Assembly: GCA_963980215.1 (NCBI GenBank)
Contig: CAXBYZ010000030.1
Span: forward strand, 1 to 7,163
Reading direction: 5' to 3'
Length of the DNA: 7,163 nucleotides
From: CAXBYZ01 sp963980215
GTDB taxonomy: Bacteria > Patescibacteriota > Microgenomatia > UBA1400 > CG1-02-47-37
A program made the translations under genes and the position numbers. Under the pieces are notes generated by a model. It did not search any database, was not told the DNA's origin, and saw only the letters and a program-made list of their open reading frames with translations. Shown here one piece after another: positions 5,357 through 7,163 of the stretch (position 1 is its first letter; every line of letters begins with the position of its first letter).

Positions 5357-6379
5357 TTAAGCCAGTTTTACTATTTCTCTCTTTAACTCTTCTAACCCCT
5401 CCCCCGTCGCCGCACTCACCAAAAACAGTAGGAACGGTTCCTCCCGTTTTTCGAATAGCTTCTTCACCTTCTCAATCTGTTTTTTAGATAACACATCAAT
5501 CTTGTTTAAAACCACCATCTCATTTTTCTTTAACAACTTCTCGGAATACTGATCCAACTCCCCTCGAATTGCCTCGTAATCTTCCATTAAATTAGCTTTG
5601 CGGTCTTCAATCAACTTGGCTCCATCCAAGACATGCACCAACAAACCACACCTCTCTACATGCCTTAAAAAAGTATGCCCCAACCCCTTTCCTCGACTCG
5701 CTCCTTCTATTAATCCCGGAATATCAGCCAACACCAAAGCTTTAAGGTTCGGAACTTTCCGATGTTCTAGTTCCGAACCTTTTCCAATTATTACCACTCC
5801 CAAATTCGGTTCCAAGGTCGTAAACGGATAGTTGGCAATCTTTGGTCTTGCTTTTGTCAACACAGACAATAAAGTCGACTTACCCGCATTCGGCAATCCT
5901 ATCAAGCCTACATCAGCCAGTAGTTTTAGTTCCAAAGTTACTTCTCGCTCTTCTCCCAAAGTTCCTTTCTCAGCCACCATCGGAGTGGTGTTAGTCGAAG
6001 ACCTAAACTGCCAGTTACCCAAACCCCCTTTACCTCCGTGAGCCACACAGACTTTATCTTCCACCCTTATCATGTCAAACTCCCTAGATCCAATCTTCAC
6101 GCTAGTACCCGGAGCCACCTCTATTATTAGGTCAACCCCATCTTTACCATGCTTCTTAGCCTTACCTCCGGCTTGCCCTCTCTCTGCCTCAAATTTTTTC
6201 TTAAATTGAAACGGCGTTAATGTATTTAAATCTTTGTTTACCACCAAATAAACCGAGCCACCATCGCCACCATCGCCACCATCAGGGCCACCTTTGGAGA
6301 TATACTTCTCACGCCTAAAACCCACCTTGCCATCCCCACCATCCCCGGCTTTTATATATATTTTGGCATAATCAATCAT
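5357..6379 (-). CDS. obg: GTPase Obg (ObgE/CgtA), short form
   Basis: This 340-residue protein is Obg, a ribosome-associated GTPase involved in 50S assembly and stress control. The N-terminal glycine-rich Obg fold covers about 1-157 (for example AGDGGDGKVGFRREK and GGPDGGDGGDGG). The G domain follows: G1 GLPNAGKST (161-169), switch I YPFTTLEPN (184-192), G3 DIPG (219-222), G4 NKID (292-295) and G5 SAA (322-324). It ends after the G domain and lacks the variable C-terminal OCT domain of longer homologues. Between LGVV and ADIPG there are 21 residues where E. coli and B. subtilis Obg have about 10; this insertion is encoded by a perfect palindrome (5744-5781). A second palindrome copy underlies residues 310-320. 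The ATG at 6379 matches the conserved Obg N-terminus; only a weak AGG precedes it. The tRNA-Ala gene follows with no gap. Confidence 0.96.
   Translation of the reverse strand: MIDYAKIYIKAGDGGDGKVGFRREKYISKGGPDGGDGGDGGSVYLVVNKDLNTLTPFQFKKKFEAERGQAGGKAKKHGKDGVDLIIEVAPGTSVKIGSREFDMIRVEDKVCVAHGGKGGLGNWQFRSSTNTTPMVAEKGTLGEEREVTLELKLLADVGLIGLPNAGKSTLLSVLTKARPKIANYPFTTLEPNLGVVIIGKGSELEHRKVPNLKALVLADIPGLIEGASRGKGLGHTFLRHVERCGLLVHVLDGAKLIEDRKANLMEDYEAIRGELDQYSEKLLKKNEMVVLNKIDVLSKKQIEKVKKLFEKREEPFLLFLVSAATGEGLEELKREIVKLA
5421..5451. repeat. Copy 1 of the 29-nt palindrome, inside the obg coding region
   Basis: aaaaacagtaggaac (5421-5435), a central g, and gttcctcccgttttt (5437-5451) pair at 13 of 15 positions. 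The left arm is identical to the intergenic copy at 6417-6445; the right arm differs from the perfect form only at 5443 and 5445. Read on the obg strand it encodes residues 310-320 (EKREEPFLLFL), just before the G5 SAA motif. The frame is intact and the segment is not obviously longer than in other Obg proteins. Confidence 0.8.
5744..5781. repeat. Perfect 13-bp inverted repeat inside obg (GTTCGGAAC type)
   Basis: aaggttcggaact (5744-5756) and agttccgaacctt (5769-5781) are perfect reverse complements around a 12-nt loop. Each arm is itself a small odd palindrome (gttc-g-gaac and gttc-c-gaac). On the obg strand the element encodes residues 200-212 (KGSELEHRKVPNL), which coincide with the extra residues between switch I and the G3 motif. 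The pilin leader element at 1240-1289 shares the outer arm sequence. Confidence 0.75.
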
Positions 6380-6388
6380 ATGCCTGTT

Positions 6389-6394
6389 ATTCTA
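6389..6394 (-). promoter_or_regulatory. Possible -10 box of obg
   Basis: TAGAAT on the minus strand (5/6 match to TATAAT) lies 9 nt before the obg ATG at 6379. There is no strong -35 at the expected distance. A start site here would give a 2-3 nt leader, in line with the other genes of the window, but the evidence is a single hexamer. Confidence 0.3.
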
Positions 6395-6403
6395 CCACAA
6401 ACC

Positions 6404-6446
6404 AAAACTCTTGAGTAAAACAGTAGGAACGGTTCCTACTGTTTTT
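6404..6446. repeat. Copy 2 of the palindrome with its 5' flank: left end of the transposase unit
   Basis: aaaacagtaggaac (6417-6430), central g, and gttcctactgtttt (6432-6445) form a perfect 14-bp stem, followed by one more T. The stretch 6404-6438 matches 7129-7163 at 34 of 35 positions (g6415 versus a7140), so the repeat extends 13 nt beyond the palindrome. It lies between the divergent starts of obg and the transposase. The stem with T5 after it (and A4 before it) could also act as a bidirectional terminator. Confidence 0.9.
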
Positions 6447-6447
6447 A

Positions 6448-6456
6448 TGATATAAT
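6448..6456 (+). promoter_or_regulatory. Extended -10 promoter of the transposase
   Basis: TGATATAAT at 6448-6456 is a perfect extended -10 element ending 6 nt before the ATG at 6463. It starts two bases after the palindrome's T run; the -35 position would fall inside the palindrome, so a hairpin or a protein bound there could affect expression. The expected start site coincides with the ATG, predicting a leaderless transcript. There is no Shine-Dalgarno sequence. Confidence 0.6.
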
Positions 6457-6462
6457 GTTGCC

Positions 6463-7143
6463 ATGCCAAGTAAATATTTACAGCGAGATTTTAAACCAAA
6501 CACCTATCATCACATCGTCAATCGCGGTGGATTCAAGCAAAAAATATTTAGACAATTAGAAGATTATCAAGTTTTTCTAGACATCCTCCGATACTACCTC
6601 CGCTATCCAAACTTAAGTCCTCTCTCCAGACTTTCCCACCTAAAACTAGAAAAAGCCAACAAGTCAAAAAAGCAACTCTCCAAACCATACACTCTCCAAG
6701 CTTACTGCTTAATGCCAAACCATTTTCACCTTCTCCTTTTCCAAAAAAAATCATCCCCAACTTTAACCAATCTAATGCAAAAAATCACCGTTACTTATGC
6801 CATGTACTTTCAATATAAGTACCAACACTCGGGCGCTTTATTTCAAGGTAGGTTTAGAAGCATCAAAGTTTCCAGTGACCAACAACTCCTCTACCTCACC
6901 AAGTACATCCACCTAAACCCTCAAAAAACAGTAGGAACCGTTCCTACCGATTACCTCTATTCTTCACTCAAAGATTACTTACTACTAAACAAAAACTTAA
7001 AAGATTGGCTTTATTCAAAAACGATTCTTAATAAATTTTACCCCAACTCCCCTAACCCTCAAAAAGATTATCTAGCTTTTCTTACTAACACCAAAGATGA
7101 CTCGCAACTAAAAACCATTCTAAAATCAAAAACTCTTGAATAA
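6463..7143 (+). CDS. REP-associated tyrosine transposase-like (Y1_Tnp / IS200-like) protein
   Basis: This 226-residue HUH-superfamily single-strand transposase has the expected order of motifs. YHHIVNRG near the N-terminus (15-22) is followed by MPNHFHLLL (84-92) carrying the His-hydrophobic-His metal-binding pair H87/H89. Next come GALFQGRFRS (124-133) and YLTKYIHLNP (144-153), whose Tyr148 is the probable nucleophile. Length suits RAYT proteins, which nick single-stranded DNA at hairpins and are thought to spread REP palindromes. All catalytic residues appear present. A palindrome copy is embedded in the coding sequence at 6926-6952, just after the tyrosine motif (residues 155-163). The stop codon (7141-7143) overlaps the first bases of the downstream copy. 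The ATG at 6463 lies 6 nt after an extended -10 box. Confidence 0.9.
   Translation: MPSKYLQRDFKPNTYHHIVNRGGFKQKIFRQLEDYQVFLDILRYYLRYPNLSPLSRLSHLKLEKANKSKKQLSKPYTLQAYCLMPNHFHLLLFQKKSSPTLTNLMQKITVTYAMYFQYKYQHSGALFQGRFRSIKVSSDQQLLYLTKYIHLNPQKTVGTVPTDYLYSSLKDYLLLNKNLKDWLYSKTILNKFYPNSPNPQKDYLAFLTNTKDDSQLKTILKSKTLE
6926..6952. repeat. Copy 3 of the palindrome, inside the transposase gene
   Basis: gtaggaac (6931-6938), central c, and gttcctac (6940-6947) form a perfect 8-bp core; pairing continues less perfectly outwards to 6926 and 6952. The left side aaaacagtaggaac (6925-6938) is identical to the intergenic copy. The central base is c, so relative to copies 2 and 4 the centre matches the reverse-complement orientation. 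It encodes residues around KTVGTVPTD without lengthening the protein noticeably. Confidence 0.75.
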
Positions 7144-7163
7144 AACAGTAGGAACGGTTCCTA
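7129..7163. repeat. Copy 4 of the palindrome (cut by the window end): right end of the transposase unit
   Basis: This stretch matches 6404-6438 at 34 of 35 positions. The palindrome part begins at 7142 with aaaacagtaggaac, a central g and gttccta, then the window stops. It includes the last codons (KTLE) and the TAA stop of the transposase. If the right arm is complete beyond the window it would also serve as a terminator hairpin directly at the stop codon. Confidence 0.85.

Larger units (their letters stand above)
6404..7163 (+). mobile_element. Candidate RAYT/IS200-like single-strand transposon unit
   Basis: A Y1/RAYT-type transposase gene is bracketed by two copies of the same palindrome within a 35-nt direct repeat (6404-6438 and 7129-7163). 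Single-strand HUH transposons of the IS200/IS605 and REP-RAYT type use subterminal hairpins, not terminal inverted repeats, so this arrangement fits. The right palindrome is cut by the window end, so the true right boundary is not visible. Mobility in the present genome is not shown by the sequence. Confidence 0.6.

Noticed and set aside
5598..6041. Open frames on the + strand opposite obg (5598-5831 and 5832-6041)
   Set aside because: They are antisense to the conserved Obg G domain and show no recognisable domain or start signals; the obg frame explains the sequence.
5357..6379. Obg truncated by mutation at its C-terminus
   Set aside because: All G motifs are present and the C-terminal OCT domain is naturally absent or variable in many Obg proteins; the gene ends cleanly next to the tRNA.
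6417..6446. Palindrome explained solely as an ordinary intrinsic terminator
   Set aside because: The stem and T run could terminate transcription, but copy 2 lies upstream of two divergent genes and other copies are inside coding sequence, so termination alone does not explain the family.
5421..7163. CRISPR array from spaced repeats
   Set aside because: Spacing is irregular (hundreds of bases), copies lie in genes, and no cas genes are present.

Overview
The window looks like a compact, AT-leaning bacterial chromosome segment, most plausibly from the Candidate Phyla Radiation (Patescibacteria). The evidence is a run of small cysteine-rich type IV pilin-like genes, an O-antigen-ligase/TPR membrane protein, a short Obg GTPase with no C-terminal extension, almost no spacing between genes and almost no Shine-Dalgarno sequences. 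TGA is used as a stop codon for two genes (ending at 1214 and 1999), which argues against the lineages that recode UGA as glycine (Absconditabacteria and Gracilibacteria). The exact lineage is an inference; no rRNA is present.

Layout. Positions 1-65 hold a promoter with an inverted repeat over its -10 region. Positions 66-3075 form a + strand cluster: an AAA_14/DUF4143 ATPase overlapping by 4 nt a first prepilin-like gene, followed by two more prepilin-like genes. Positions 3076-3208 are an intergenic gap with an AT-only inverted repeat (possible weak terminator) and a second TTGACA-type promoter. Positions 3209-5281 encode a 690-residue polytopic protein with an O-antigen ligase-like core and a periplasm-facing (inferred) TPR tail. 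Convergent to it, on the minus strand, are tRNA-Ala(CGC) at 5284-5356 and obg at 5357-6379; the tRNA begins at the base directly after the obg stop codon. Divergent from obg is a Y1/REP-associated tyrosine transposase (RAYT-like) gene at 6463-7143, and the window ends inside a repeat just beyond it.

Most interesting content. A 29-nt palindrome (arms aaaacagtaggaac and gttcctactgtttt around one central base) occurs four times in the last 1.75 kb: inside the 3' part of obg, between obg and the transposase, inside the transposase, and at the transposase stop codon, where the window ends. The copies flanking the transposase belong to a 35-nt direct repeat with one mismatch. This looks like a REP/RAYT-type single-strand mobile system in which palindromes also sit inside protein-coding sequence. 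A second, related palindrome (gttcggaac ... ttccgaac) is embedded in frame in the G domain of obg and in the leader peptide of the first pilin, recalling the protein-coding palindromic elements of Rickettsia. Several genes also have a TATAAT-like box only 6-7 nt before the start codon, which predicts leaderless mRNAs.

How the genes may work together. The three pilin-like proteins would be envelope filament or pseudopilus components matured by a prepilin peptidase not seen here. The adjacent O-antigen ligase-like protein could modify surface glycans or the pilins themselves, one of which has a Ser/Thr/Pro-rich linker. The obg and tRNA-Ala pair is a housekeeping unit. The transposase and palindromes are accessory.
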